Shown: piece after piece, positions 26,501 through 35,671 of the stretch
How positions within the stretch are numbered: position 1 is the first letter of the stretch
Layout: every line of letters starts with the position of its first letter
Made by a program: the position numbers and the translations under genes
Origin: Pseudomonas aegrilactucae
GTDB lineage: Bacteria; Pseudomonadota; Gammaproteobacteria; Pseudomonadales; Pseudomonadaceae
DNA length: 46,638 nucleotides
Reading direction: 5' to 3'
NCBI RefSeq assembly: GCF_019168305.1
Contig: NZ_JAHTBI010000104.1
Span: 1 to 46,638, forward strand
Notes under the pieces: generated by a model
What the model was told of the DNA's origin: nothing
The model's input: only the letters and a program-made list of their open reading frames with translations
Database searches by the model: none

Positions 26501-28325
26501 CTACCTGTTCATGGGCCAAGGTCCGACGCCGGGCCCGGTGGTGATGTACATCCCTTACGAAGCCAGCGGCATCTTCCGGGCCTTCGGCAGTCCGGCCGAC
26601 CTGCTGCACCAGCTCAAGACCGACCCGAGCCTGCAAGCGCTGGTACTGGCGCGCCTGCCCGAGGCGTTGCGCCAACGCTATGACCACGGTGGCTTCACCC
26701 AGGCTCACCTGCCCTTCAGCGCCGAGTTCGACTTCGAACTGCCGCTGTACCCTCAGCAACCGGTGGCCCTGGCCCATCGCCCGGTGCAGGGCAACGCCCT
26801 GCTCTACCTGTTCCACGCCAACCTGGTCCAGCTCCAGGACATGGCCAGCGCCCAGCTGGTGACCCGCGCCCAGGTCCGCTGGAACACCCTCAACGACGTG
26901 CTGGGCCTGCTCTGGACCCCGCTCACGATGTTCGTGCCTGGACGCATCGGATTGTTGCTGGCAGCCTGGCAAAGTGAACTGGCACTGTTGCAGATCGTCG
27001 ACAGTGCCGGCCGGCGGGGCTGGTCTGCCCAGCTCTCGGAACTGACCTGCGTGCTGCTGCAGAGCCTGCTGATCGGGCACAGCCTGCGCGCGCCAGACGC
27101 GCCCACCCTGCCTGCCAGCGAGAACGAGTTCTGGCAGCGCCTGAGCCAGTCGGCACACCAGCAACTGGCCGGCTATGAAGTGCCACAGCAGGCCCTCGAC
27201 GGCCTGACGGCGCACGAGCAGATTTACGCCAGCGTCGATGGCAGCGAGCATTTTGTGGTACTGGACGGCAAGGTCTACCGCACCCGCCAACTGGACGAGC
27301 GCTGGCACCTGAGTGCCATCGACATCGACGAGCCGGGCCCAAGTCTGCACCGGGAGGGCTCCGGGCCTTGGCAGATCGACCCGAAACAGTCGTTGACCCT
27401 GCTCGGTGGCGGCGTACTTGGCAGGCTCGGTGGATGGGCCGCACGCCGCGTCATGACCAGCACGGACCTGATCATTCGTGCCGTCGGCATGCGCGAGATT
27501 CGTCAACGCATGCCCACACGTGCCGACCTGCTACGCCGAGCACACCGTCAGGCACTCGATTACCTGAGCACCTGCCTGGACAACCTGCACTACCCGGCCG
27601 ATAGCATGGCCGTGCAGACGCGCGAGATCCTGTGTGACTTCTTCGGCATCGACACACCTGACGACGCGCTGCTGCAGCGGGTGCGCAAGCCCGTGGAAAA
27701 GATCCTGAGCATGATGGCCTCCCCCGCCTACTCGCCTGCCAGCTCACAGCGCTACATACTGGTCAGCAACGTCGGCACTTACGACGGCATCGCCTTTACC
27801 TCGCCCCACGATCCGCTGAAGCAGATCTTCATCCTGGACGCCTACTTCGATTACAGCTTCGTCGACAAATTCGACTTCAAGCCCGACGTCTCCTGGCATG
27901 AAGCCGATGCTGCCGGGCGGGCCAACTGCCTGATCCACGAGTTCTCGCATATCGCCTATGACACCCGCGACATGCGCTATCTCGAAGCTTCGGCGTCGTT
28001 CGCCGAGATGATCATGCCCGGTGACAGGCTGGACTGGCTCAAGCGCCAGCACGATGAAGGGTTCTCCCACCGCTCGCCCGCCCGGCGCCTGTTCGTGGTG
28101 CGTTCACGTAACGGCACCCGCCGCGACATCACCCGTGACGACAACAAGGGGTTGAGCATCATCCAGCAGTTGGCCGGCACCCAGGACCTGGCAGTGGCAC
28201 GCGCACGCTTCCTGAGCGACCCGCTGGTGCGCTCGAAGATCATGCTCAAGAATGCCGACTCGCTAACCTTGCTGGTCTACCGCCTGGGCAACAGGTCGCA
28301 CCGGCTGCCGCCGCCCGAAGCCTGA
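23517..28325 (+). CDS. Large dermonecrotic-toxin-like protein (DUF6543-type) with C-terminal HExxH zincin motif
   Basis: A 1,602-residue protein with no signal peptide. Recognition rests on segments typical of the large Pseudomonas dermonecrotic-toxin-domain family: VVMYIPYEASGIFRAFGS...LLHQL with YDHGGFTQAHL (near 1,005-1,065), the hydrophobic LTMFVPGRIGLLLAAW stretch (near 1,135) and YASVDGSEHFVVLDGKVYR...WHL with GPWQIDPKQSL (near 1,240-1,300). Most of the N-terminal 900 residues is helical and I assign no function. The C-terminus contains H1474-E-F-S-H1478 followed by IAYDTRDMRYLE, a zinc-metallopeptidase-like motif; a following Asp or Glu may be the third ligand. ATG 23517 has GGAG 8 nt upstream; an in-frame extension to 23280 lacks one. 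No immunity gene lies next to it (convergent prfC follows at once), which points to a eukaryotic rather than a bacterial target. Confidence 0.75.
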   Translation: MHVTTLPYFHVDALRRRFVDHLDQAHREQALATDQQDWLKSALLATRDAPPDAGEALRVDRLSAITDTGTVIELTASLLLSRSTQTPVYLYHPLAGLLRFDDRAQLKAHLIEQLATAPSGPLLHYATQADRQRFAQDAVEDIQVELLEGSVFEYLMLTINRQLGLSLGELERLLLEQPDADTLWEQALASTTAATPPAHRRLSAARYCSQQLRRYWYTKGTLGTPAAQQLTQLMRGRLREAVIRQAWATTLSPQEQAQLLAWLQQPSGSQLHAWSVTVTTLESYSQPLDGLLVLASIDASGPLFSYCAARGLERHVSRRALLCALADPLERERWLALVSPSQREHLRALRINALHLNALTLPALEAWVNALLRAQQHEIETQTSLQGTVDAYQACRQALAIGTQLAPELSRLAPLAPLALPGPASLAQRENAVRAGTASLDDLYTYLGALVARIEALQDAAPGLETVTAARLEQAFAAVLDTVPHNALAIDQINVRQGAEDHRAPGLAEQVWQRLSGTAAALAPSWQVIGPVLAEQPVPLPGLPLALVAQCLNHVADTSLQALACALGQHQRQMSTYNQHLWQLALDIEYRLIEHDNALARPARELIDAALAPSSAHAWPTLAWQLELDHSACADALLLSQQPLNASPSLLVLWTRDEGFSAFTSLAALDTVLAQRFAHATLRTWLALDGPPAHALAALDSKRSVDTALHAFTRLKGRGLPAACLPAMLRNGLQASGNLQHLRRLQRMANAQRLRATLPDWLGRASALDQYGYWQALARNLLQSPSQQDYLFDLPSIPDYAKARVQARLDQDFAAGRYPADELFITSTRWVTALPPPGEVPSAQAAASIRHRQTLIEYALNHYRDWDQPITAIELKGDMTVPARIDAAYLRTLVRELDLGAGYQQLLKTHLTPTHPDYPKRQALFCRQLPGQLLEAAWRARLKGTLSAAGVDCIRAVLEHPDATARGLQPMPAVQLLPLELIADRGMPPDTVPGIYLFMGQGPTPGPVVMYIPYEASGIFRAFGSPADLLHQLKTDPSLQALVLARLPEALRQRYDHGGFTQAHLPFSAEFDFELPLYPQQPVALAHRPVQGNALLYLFHANLVQLQDMASAQLVTRAQVRWNTLNDVLGLLWTPLTMFVPGRIGLLLAAWQSELALLQIVDSAGRRGWSAQLSELTCVLLQSLLIGHSLRAPDAPTLPASENEFWQRLSQSAHQQLAGYEVPQQALDGLTAHEQIYASVDGSEHFVVLDGKVYRTRQLDERWHLSAIDIDEPGPSLHREGSGPWQIDPKQSLTLLGGGVLGRLGGWAARRVMTSTDLIIRAVGMREIRQRMPTRADLLRRAHRQALDYLSTCLDNLHYPADSMAVQTREILCDFFGIDTPDDALLQRVRKPVEKILSMMASPAYSPASSQRYILVSNVGTYDGIAFTSPHDPLKQIFILDAYFDYSFVDKFDFKPDVSWHEADAAGRANCLIHEFSHIAYDTRDMRYLEASASFAEMIMPGDRLDWLKRQHDEGFSHRSPARRLFVVRSRNGTRRDITRDDNKGLSIIQQLAGTQDLAVARARFLSDPLVRSKIMLKNADSLTLLVYRLGNRSHRLPPPEA

Positions 28326-28331
28326 AACGAA

Positions 28332-28363
28332 AACGCCCGCGCATCAATCGATGCACGGGCGTT
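28332..28363 (-). terminator. Rho-independent terminator of prfC (shared with toxin-like gene)
   Basis: Stem AACGCCCG / CGGGCGTT with an inner GCATC-AATC-GATGC stem across one mismatch, 6 bases after the toxin-like stop. On the minus strand it is followed by TTTCGTTTC, so it best serves prfC; the stem may also cap the plus-strand mRNA. Confidence 0.8.
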
Positions 28364-28380
28364 GGGTGAGGCGAGATGAC

Positions 28381-29964
<1,584 letters not shown>

Positions 29965-30107
29965 GGGAAATCGCCTGGCTGGGGATTCAAAAAAGGGCGC
30001 CGATTATAGCCCAAACTCACCCCCTAACTGAACCACTGGGTCGATCCGCGCTGGCCAGATGCCGCTTCGGATGGGAACCTTTACAGCTGCGGAGACGTCC
30101 ACTCCCC

Positions 30108-30142
30108 TGTTACGTCATGTTACGTATACGGTTTTTGACCGT
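30108..30142 (+). promoter_or_regulatory. Direct and inverted repeats upstream of the osmoprotectant operon
   Basis: In the 343-base spacer 29965-30307, TGTTACGT occurs twice with a 10-base period (30108-30115, 30118-30125), placing both on one DNA face. ACGGT-TTTTG-ACCGT (30128-30142) follows, with a TTGACC that could be a -35 element (30135-30140); no good -10 is placed. The rest of the spacer (about 30145-30290) shows no gene. Candidate operator for a betaine/osmotic regulator. Confidence 0.4.
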
Positions 30143-30307
30143 TCGTCAGGGTAGGTATCACCGGCAACACGCGCCTGACGAGGCTGCGCTTATGGCGTGC
30201 TCCGCTCCCCCCGAGCGACACGCTGCTTATCGCGATCACACTGCCTGCTGCCTGGAATGGCAGCCGCCACGGGAGTGTGCCCGCCGTCAGAAAAAAGGAG
30301 TCCGCCT

Positions 30308-31021
30308 GTGGCTAATCGCTATGGCAAGGGGCTGTTGGGATGGGTCGCCGCACTCGTCATCCTGGCCCTGCTGATCCACTGGATCGGCATCGATACGATC
30401 GCGCACTACCGCGCCGATCTGTGGTTCTACCTGCAAGCACACCTGATGCTGGTGGCGTGTTCGATGGTGGCGGCGCTGGCCGTGGGTATTCCCGCCGGCA
30501 TTGCCTTGAGTCGACCGCACCGGGTCGACCGCGCCGAACGCTTCATGCAGCTGTTCAACATTGGCAACACCGTCCCGCCCCTCGCCGTACTGGCCATCGC
30601 CCTGAGCTTTCTGGGCATCGGCGCCGGCCCTGCGATTTTCGCGCTGTTCCTCGCCTCGCTGCTGCCGATCGTGCGCAACACCTACGAAGGCCTGAAAAAC
30701 GTCCCCGCCTCACTCAAGGAAGCCGCCACCGGCATCGGCATGACCCCGCGCCAGACACTCTGGCGTGTCGAACTGCCCAATGCCGTGCCGATCATCGTCG
30801 GCGGCGTGCGTGTGGCACTGGCGATCAACGTGGGCACCGCGCCGCTGTCGTTTCTGATCGGCGCCAACAGCCTGGGCAGCCTGATCTTCCCCGGCATTGC
30901 CCTGAACAATCAGCCGCAACTGCTGCTGGGCGCCGCCTGCACGGCCGCGCTGGCACTGCTGCTCGACGCGCTGGTCAGCCAGTGCAGTCGCCGCTGGCTT
31001 GAACGCGGCCTGGCCAACTAA
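30308..31021 (+). CDS. Osmoprotectant ABC transporter permease (OpuC/YehW type), first
   Basis: A 237-residue inner-membrane permease with about six helices. It has the ProW/OpuCB-like core LLPIVRNTYEGLKNVPASLKEAATGIGMTPRQTLWRVELP, which is the ATPase-docking loop. GTG 30308 has AAGGAG 7 nt upstream, better than the in-frame ATG at 30197. It heads a four-gene operon permease-binding protein-permease-ATPase for quaternary amines such as glycine betaine, choline or carnitine. A C-terminal SRRWLERGLAN tail is cytoplasmic. Confidence 0.9.
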   Translation: MANRYGKGLLGWVAALVILALLIHWIGIDTIAHYRADLWFYLQAHLMLVACSMVAALAVGIPAGIALSRPHRVDRAERFMQLFNIGNTVPPLAVLAIALSFLGIGAGPAIFALFLASLLPIVRNTYEGLKNVPASLKEAATGIGMTPRQTLWRVELPNAVPIIVGGVRVALAINVGTAPLSFLIGANSLGSLIFPGIALNNQPQLLLGAACTAALALLLDALVSQCSRRWLERGLAN

Positions 31022-31035
31022 GCGAAGGAACCTTC

Positions 31036-31944
31036 ATGAAAAGAATCGCCTTGTTGCTGGGCGCGGCCCTGCTGTTCGCAGGATTCGCCCAGGCTGCGGA
31101 AAAACCGCTGATCCGCCTCGGCGCGCGGGTGTTCACCGAACAGACCGTGCTGGCCGAAATCACCGCGCAGTACCTGCGCACCCATGGCTTCGAGGTGCGC
31201 ATCACCGGCGGGCTGGGCAGCACCCTGGCACGCAGTGCACAGGAAACCGGCCAGTTGGACATGGTGTGGGAATACACCGGCGTGTCACTGGTGTCCTACA
31301 ACCATATCGATGAACGCATGGACAGCCCCGAGGCCACCTATGCCCGGGTCAAGCAACTGGACGCGAAAAAAGGCCTGGTGTGGCTGACGCCGTCGAAATT
31401 CAGCAACACCTACGCCCTGGCCCTGCCGCGCAACATCGCCGAGCAGTACCCGCAGGTGAACAGCATCAGCCAGCTCAACCAGGTGCTGCGCGACGAGCCC
31501 GAACGGGGCCATGTACTGGCGCTGGACACCGAGTTCGCCAACCGTCCGGACGGGCTGGTGGGCCTGACCACGACCTACGACCTGCAGTTCACCCGCCGCG
31601 ACATTCGCCAGATGGACGCCGGCCTGGTCTACACCGCGTTGCGCAATGGTCAGGTGTTCAGCGGCCTGGTGTACACCACCGACGGCCGACTGAATGCCTT
31701 CGACCTCAAGCTACTGGAAGACGACCTGCACTACTTCCCCGACTACACCGCAGCGCCGGTGGTGCGCCAGGCCGTGCTCGACGCCCACCCGCAACTGGCC
31801 GGGCTGCTCAAGCCGCTGGCCGAACAACTGGATGACCAGACCATGCGCCAGCTCAATGCCAAGGTCGACGTGGAGCACCAGAGCCCGAACAAGGTCGCCG
31901 CGGCCTACCTGCGCCAGCATCCACCTGCCGAGGAGCAACCATGA
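31036..31944 (+). CDS. Osmoprotectant ABC transporter substrate-binding protein
   Basis: A 302-residue periplasmic receptor of the OpuAC/QAT group. Signal peptide MKRIALLLGAALLFAGFAQA with no lipobox Cys, so it is soluble. The mature part starts EKPLIRLGARVFTEQTVLAEITAQYL and has GLGSTLARSAQ, DMVWEYTGVSL and QVFSGLVYTTDGRL, all typical of the OpuCC/YehZ branch. Which amine it binds cannot be read; aromatic cage residues are plausible at VWEYTG and YNHIDE. Its stop overlaps the next gene's start by 4 bases. Confidence 0.91.
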   Translation: MKRIALLLGAALLFAGFAQAAEKPLIRLGARVFTEQTVLAEITAQYLRTHGFEVRITGGLGSTLARSAQETGQLDMVWEYTGVSLVSYNHIDERMDSPEATYARVKQLDAKKGLVWLTPSKFSNTYALALPRNIAEQYPQVNSISQLNQVLRDEPERGHVLALDTEFANRPDGLVGLTTTYDLQFTRRDIRQMDAGLVYTALRNGQVFSGLVYTTDGRLNAFDLKLLEDDLHYFPDYTAAPVVRQAVLDAHPQLAGLLKPLAEQLDDQTMRQLNAKVDVEHQSPNKVAAAYLRQHPPAEEQP

Positions 31945-32594
31945 GCCTGCTTGATACCTTCGCTCACCTTGACTGGGCCCAGGTACTGCAACTGACCTGG
32001 GAGCACATCACCCTGGTCGGCATCGCAGTCACCCTGGCAATCGTCATCGGCGTACCGCTGGGCATCCTGATGACCCGCTTCCCGGTACTGGCCGGCCCGT
32101 TGCAGGCCAGCGCCACCGTGCTGCTGACCATCCCCTCGATCGCCCTGTTCGGCCTGCTGCTGCCGTTCTACTCCAGGTTCGGGCAAGGCCTGGGGCCGCT
32201 GCCGGCGATCACTGCCGTGTTCCTCTATTCACTGTTGCCGATCCTGCGCAACACCTACCTGGCCCTGACCAACGTGGAGCCGGGCATCCGCGAGGCCGCA
32301 CGCGGCATCGGCATGACCTTCGGCCAGCGCCTGCGCATGGTCGAACTGCCGATTGCGGTGCCGGTGATCCTGGCCGGTGTGCGTACCGCCGTGGTGATGA
32401 ACATCGGCGTGATGACCATTGCCGCCACCATCGGTGCCGGTGGCCTTGGCGTACTTATCCTGACCTCCATCAGCCGCAGCGACATGTCGATGCTGCTGGT
32501 CGGTGCCGTGCTGGTGAGCCTGCTGGCCATCTTCGCCGACCTGCTGCTGCAAGCCCTGCAACGCTCGCTGACTCCAAAAGGACTGCTCAAATGA
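31941..32594 (+). CDS. Osmoprotectant ABC transporter permease, second
   Basis: A 217-residue permease with about five or six helices. The docking loop LLPILRNTYLALTNVEPGIREAARGIGMTFGQRLRMVELP parallels that of the first permease, so the channel is a heterodimer. It overlaps the binding-protein gene (ATGA) and the ATPase gene by 4 bases each, which argues for translational coupling through the operon. Confidence 0.92.
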   Translation: MSLLDTFAHLDWAQVLQLTWEHITLVGIAVTLAIVIGVPLGILMTRFPVLAGPLQASATVLLTIPSIALFGLLLPFYSRFGQGLGPLPAITAVFLYSLLPILRNTYLALTNVEPGIREAARGIGMTFGQRLRMVELPIAVPVILAGVRTAVVMNIGVMTIAATIGAGGLGVLILTSISRSDMSMLLVGAVLVSLLAIFADLLLQALQRSLTPKGLLK

Positions 32595-33745
32595 TCGAAC
32601 TTCAAAACCTGTGCAAGACCTTCCACAGCAACGGCAAGGCAGTAAAAGCCGTCGACTCGGTAAGCCTGACGGTCAACGAAGGCGAGATCTGCGTGTTCCT
32701 CGGCCCGTCCGGGTGCGGCAAGAGCACCACCTTGAAAATGATCAACCGCCTGATCGCGCCCACCTCGGGCAAGGTGCTGATCAATGGCGAAGACACTACG
32801 GGCCTGGATGAGGTGACCCTGCGTCGCAACATCGGCTATGTGATCCAGCAGATCGGCCTGTTCCCCAACATGACCATCGAAGAGAACATCACCGTGGTGC
32901 CGCGCCTGCTCGGCTGGGACAAGCAGAAATGCCACGAGCGTGCCCGCGAACTGATGAGCATGATCAAGCTCGAGCCCAAGCAGTACCTGCACCGTTACCC
33001 GCGCGAGCTGTCGGGTGGCCAGCAGCAGCGTATCGGCGTGATCCGCGCGCTGGCGGCCGATGCACCGCTGCTGCTGATGGACGAACCGTTCGGCGCGGTC
33101 GACCCGATCAACCGCGAGATGATCCAGAACGAGTTCTTCGAGATGCAGCGCGCGCTGAACAAGACCGTGATCATGGTCAGCCACGACATCGACGAGGCGA
33201 TCAAGCTGGGCGACAAGATTGCGATTTTCCGTGCCGGCAAACTGATCCAGATCGACCACCCCGACACGCTGCTGGCGCACCCGGCGGATGATTTCGTGAG
33301 CAACTTCGTGGGCCAGGACAGCACCCTCAAGCGCCTGTTGCTGGTGCGTGCCGAAGACGCCGCCGACAACGCCCCATCGGTCAGCCCCGAGACGCCAGTG
33401 GCCGATGCACTGGAATTGATGGACGAGCATGACCGGCGCTACGTGGTGGTGACCGATGGCCAGAACAAGGCCATGGGCTACGTGCGCCGACGCGACCTGC
33501 ACCGTCAGCAGGGCACCTGCAGCGACTTCCTGCGGGCGTTCAACGCCACCGCCGCGCACGACGAGCATTTGCGCATCCTGCTGTCGCGCATGTACGAGTT
33601 CAACCGCTCGTGGTTGCCGGTGCTGGATGCCGAGAACGTATTCCTGGGCGAGGTGACCCAGGAGTCGATTGCGGCGTACCTGAGTTCGGGGCGTTCGCGG
33701 GGCATGAAGACCAGCATCGTGTCGCCGGCTGAAGCGGTGGCCTGA
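32591..33745 (+). CDS. Osmoprotectant ABC transporter ATPase with CBS domains (OpuCA-like)
   Basis: A 384-residue ATPase. Walker A GPSGCGKSTTLKM, Q-loop QQIGLFPNMTIEENI, signature LSGGQQQRIGVIRAL and Walker B LLLMDEPFGAVDP occupy residues about 30-175. Two C-terminal CBS modules (about 255-380: VSPETPVADALELMDEHDRRYVVVTD and NRSWLPVLDAENVFLGEVTQESI) are the ionic-strength or cyclic-di-AMP-type sensor region of OpuA/OpuCA proteins. Whether they sense ionic strength here is inference. It ends the operon; a perfect 16-bp inverted repeat follows. Confidence 0.92.
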   Translation: MIELQNLCKTFHSNGKAVKAVDSVSLTVNEGEICVFLGPSGCGKSTTLKMINRLIAPTSGKVLINGEDTTGLDEVTLRRNIGYVIQQIGLFPNMTIEENITVVPRLLGWDKQKCHERARELMSMIKLEPKQYLHRYPRELSGGQQQRIGVIRALAADAPLLLMDEPFGAVDPINREMIQNEFFEMQRALNKTVIMVSHDIDEAIKLGDKIAIFRAGKLIQIDHPDTLLAHPADDFVSNFVGQDSTLKRLLLVRAEDAADNAPSVSPETPVADALELMDEHDRRYVVVTDGQNKAMGYVRRRDLHRQQGTCSDFLRAFNATAAHDEHLRILLSRMYEFNRSWLPVLDAENVFLGEVTQESIAAYLSSGRSRGMKTSIVSPAEAVA

Positions 33746-33760
33746 GAGCTGCACTGCGGT

Positions 33761-33803
33761 CTAGCGCCGAACAAGGCTGGCAACGCCCCTTGTTCGGCGC
33801 TAG
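33761..33803 (+). terminator. Perfect 16-bp inverted repeat after the osmoprotectant operon
   Basis: CTAGCGCCGAACAAGG (33761-33776) and CCTTGTTCGGCGCTAG (33788-33803) flank an 11-base loop, 16 bases after the ATPase stop. AAACAGCG follows, not a T-run, so if it is a terminator it is of an unusual type; it may instead protect the mRNA end. Confidence 0.6.
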
Positions 33804-33875
33804 AAACAGCGCCGCCAGCAGGCGGAAAAAAATATGCACAGCCAAGCCTGTGCCCAGCCACCTTCCAAGCCTGGA

Positions 33876-33941
33876 GAAAAGTCGAAAAAATGGGCTTACG
33901 GGACTTTTCGACGCCAACGTCGCCGATGTTGACGCCAACGT
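33876..33941 (+). promoter_or_regulatory. Repeat-rich element in the long speC leader region
   Basis: GAAAAGTC (33876-33883) pairs with GACTTTTC (33902-33909), while the overlapping GTCGAAAA (33881-33888) pairs with TTTTCGAC (33905-33912); the two stems exclude each other. GACGCCAACGT then occurs twice with a 21-base period (33910-33920, 33931-33941), two helical turns. The remainder of the 530-base spacer up to 34333 shows a TTGACC (34219-34224) and an AAAAAACGCGAGATTTTTT stretch (about 34075-34095) but no convincing gene. Confidence 0.4.
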
Positions 33942-34333
33942 TGTTTTATCTGAACTGGCGCACAACAGCGTCGAACGTGCAGGTATTTTTAACGCTTCGC
34001 CATTCTTCGGGAACATCTGACCGTCATCTGGGTCGGTTACAAAGAGTGGTGCCTGCAACGTGCGTCAGACCGATGAAAAAACGCGAGATTTTTTGTTGAT
34101 CTTGAACCCCTCAGGTCCTAAAGTTCGCGCCGAGCGTCCATGCTGGAAACGATCCATCCGGCTCAAGTACTGACGACGAGACAGCAAGGTCACCCGCAAT
34201 GCCGGCTCAGCGGCACGGTTGACCTTTTTGCTTTCGGCGACATGCCTTGGGAAGTAGGCGAACCAAAGTGGGGATACGGAGGGCGCTCAGCTGCAGCCAC
34301 TTATTTATTCAGTTTGCCCAGGAGTCCCCAAGC

Positions 34334-35497
34334 ATGTCGATCCAGGTCGAAGACTATTTCGCGCGCGATACCTTCAACAAGATGAAGGCCTTCGCCGACA
34401 AGCAAGAAACCCCGTTCGTACTCATCGACACCGCCATGATCAGCCAGGCGTATGACGATCTGCGCGCCGGCTTCGAGTTCGCCAAGGTGTACTACGCCGT
34501 CAAGGCCAACCCGGCCGTCGAGATCATCGACCTGCTCAAGGACAAAGGCTCGAACTTCGACATCGCCTCGATCTACGAACTGGACAAGGTGATGAACCAG
34601 GGCGTCAGCGCCGATCGCATCAGCTACGGCAACACCATCAAGAAATCCAAGGACATCCGCTACTTCTACGACAAAGGCGTGCGCCTGTTCGCCACCGACT
34701 CCGAAGCCGACCTGCGCAACATCGCCAAGGCCGCGCCGGGCGCCAAGGTCTACGTGCGCATTCTCACCGAAGGCTCCACCACCGCCGACTGGCCACTGTC
34801 GCGCAAGTTCGGCTGCCAGACCGACATGGCCATGGACCTGCTGATCCTGGCCCGCGACCTGGGCCTGGTGCCTTACGGCATTTCCTTCCACGTGGGCTCG
34901 CAGCAGCGCGACATCAGCGTGTGGGATGCGGCGATTGCCAAGGTCAAGGTGATCTTCGAGCGCCTCAAGGAAGAAGACGGCATCGTCCTCAAGCTGATCA
35001 ACATGGGTGGGGGCTTTCCGGCCAACTACATCACCCGCACCAACAGCCTGGAAACCTACGCCGAAGAGATCATCCGCTTCCTCAAGGAAGACTTCGGTGA
35101 CGACCTGCCGGAAATCATCCTGGAGCCTGGCCGCTCGCTGATCGCCAACGCCGGCATCCTGGTCAGCGAAGTGGTACTGGTCGCGCGTAAATCGCGTACC
35201 GCCGTGGAGCGCTGGGTGTACACCGACGTGGGCAAGTTCTCCGGCCTGATCGAAACCATGGACGAGTCCATCAAGTTCCCGATCTGGACCGAGAAGAAAG
35301 GCGAGATGGAAGAAGTGGTCATCGCCGGCCCCACCTGCGACAGCGCCGACATCATGTACGAGCACTACAAGTACGGCCTGCCGCTGAACCTGGCCATTGG
35401 TGACCGCATGTACTGGCTGTCGACCGGTGCCTACACCACCAGCTACAGCGCCGTGGAATTCAACGGCTTCCCGCCGCTGAAGGCTTACTACCTCTAA
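34334..35497 (+). CDS. speC: Ornithine/lysine decarboxylase (PLP, fold type III)
   Basis: A 387-residue PLP enzyme of the eukaryotic-type (fold III, alanine-racemase barrel) decarboxylases that makes putrescine (and in some pseudomonads cadaverine). The Schiff-base lysine is K57 in YYAVKANP. The phosphate-binding glycines are in NMGGGFP, the EPGRSLIANAG segment follows, and the catalytic cysteine across the dimer is C335 in GPTCDSAD. ATG 34334 follows AGGAG; the reading from 34247 adds a non-conserved tail. It has its own strong terminator and a long upstream region, so it is probably a single gene under separate control. Confidence 0.93.
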   Translation: MSIQVEDYFARDTFNKMKAFADKQETPFVLIDTAMISQAYDDLRAGFEFAKVYYAVKANPAVEIIDLLKDKGSNFDIASIYELDKVMNQGVSADRISYGNTIKKSKDIRYFYDKGVRLFATDSEADLRNIAKAAPGAKVYVRILTEGSTTADWPLSRKFGCQTDMAMDLLILARDLGLVPYGISFHVGSQQRDISVWDAAIAKVKVIFERLKEEDGIVLKLINMGGGFPANYITRTNSLETYAEEIIRFLKEDFGDDLPEIILEPGRSLIANAGILVSEVVLVARKSRTAVERWVYTDVGKFSGLIETMDESIKFPIWTEKKGEMEEVVIAGPTCDSADIMYEHYKYGLPLNLAIGDRMYWLSTGAYTTSYSAVEFNGFPPLKAYYL

Positions 35498-35515
35498 GCC
35501 CGCCACGACCACCAA

Positions 35516-35545
35516 GGCGACGGTTTGCACCGTCGCCTTTTTTTT
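35516..35545 (+). terminator. Rho-independent terminator of speC
   Basis: GGCGACGGT-TTGC-ACCGTCGCC is a perfect 9-bp stem with a TTGC tetraloop followed by eight T (35538-35545), 19 bases after the speC stop. Textbook intrinsic terminator; AA before the stem would also pair with the first T residues. Confidence 0.96.
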
Positions 35546-35587
35546 GCCTGTGCATGCGTGCCGCCGATAGCTCGCATGGAAGTTGCC

Positions 35588-35606
35588 ATTGGTATTGATT
35601 CTTATT
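35588..35606. promoter_or_regulatory. Fur-box-like site upstream of the PepSY reductase
   Basis: On the minus strand the site reads AATAAGAATCAATACCAAT. By eye it matches 15 of 19 positions of the Fur-type pattern AATGAGAATCATTATCATT. It lies about 65 bases before the gene, next to a CATAAT (35622-35627) that could be a -10 box. Iron-dependent repression of a siderophore or ferric reductase would be expected. Confidence 0.55.
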
Positions 35607-35671
35607 GAGGCAACACGCAGGCATAATGCGCGGCGCGTTCACGTACCCGGCAATACAAGGTGGTCGAAGTG

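Noticed and set aside
25089..27506. An 805-codon open frame on the minus strand
   Set aside because: Antisense to the toxin-like gene, low-complexity composition, no ribosome site. The sense frame has family motifs and a well-placed start.
28326..28380. An immunity gene or small partner after the toxin-like gene
   Set aside because: Only 55 bases separate it from convergent prfC, filled by a terminator hairpin; no ORF fits.
33820..33836. GC stem followed by AAAAAAA (CCGCCAGCAGGCGG region) as a terminator
   Set aside because: The A-run is on the plus strand after the stem, so it offers a U-tract for neither strand in the right place.
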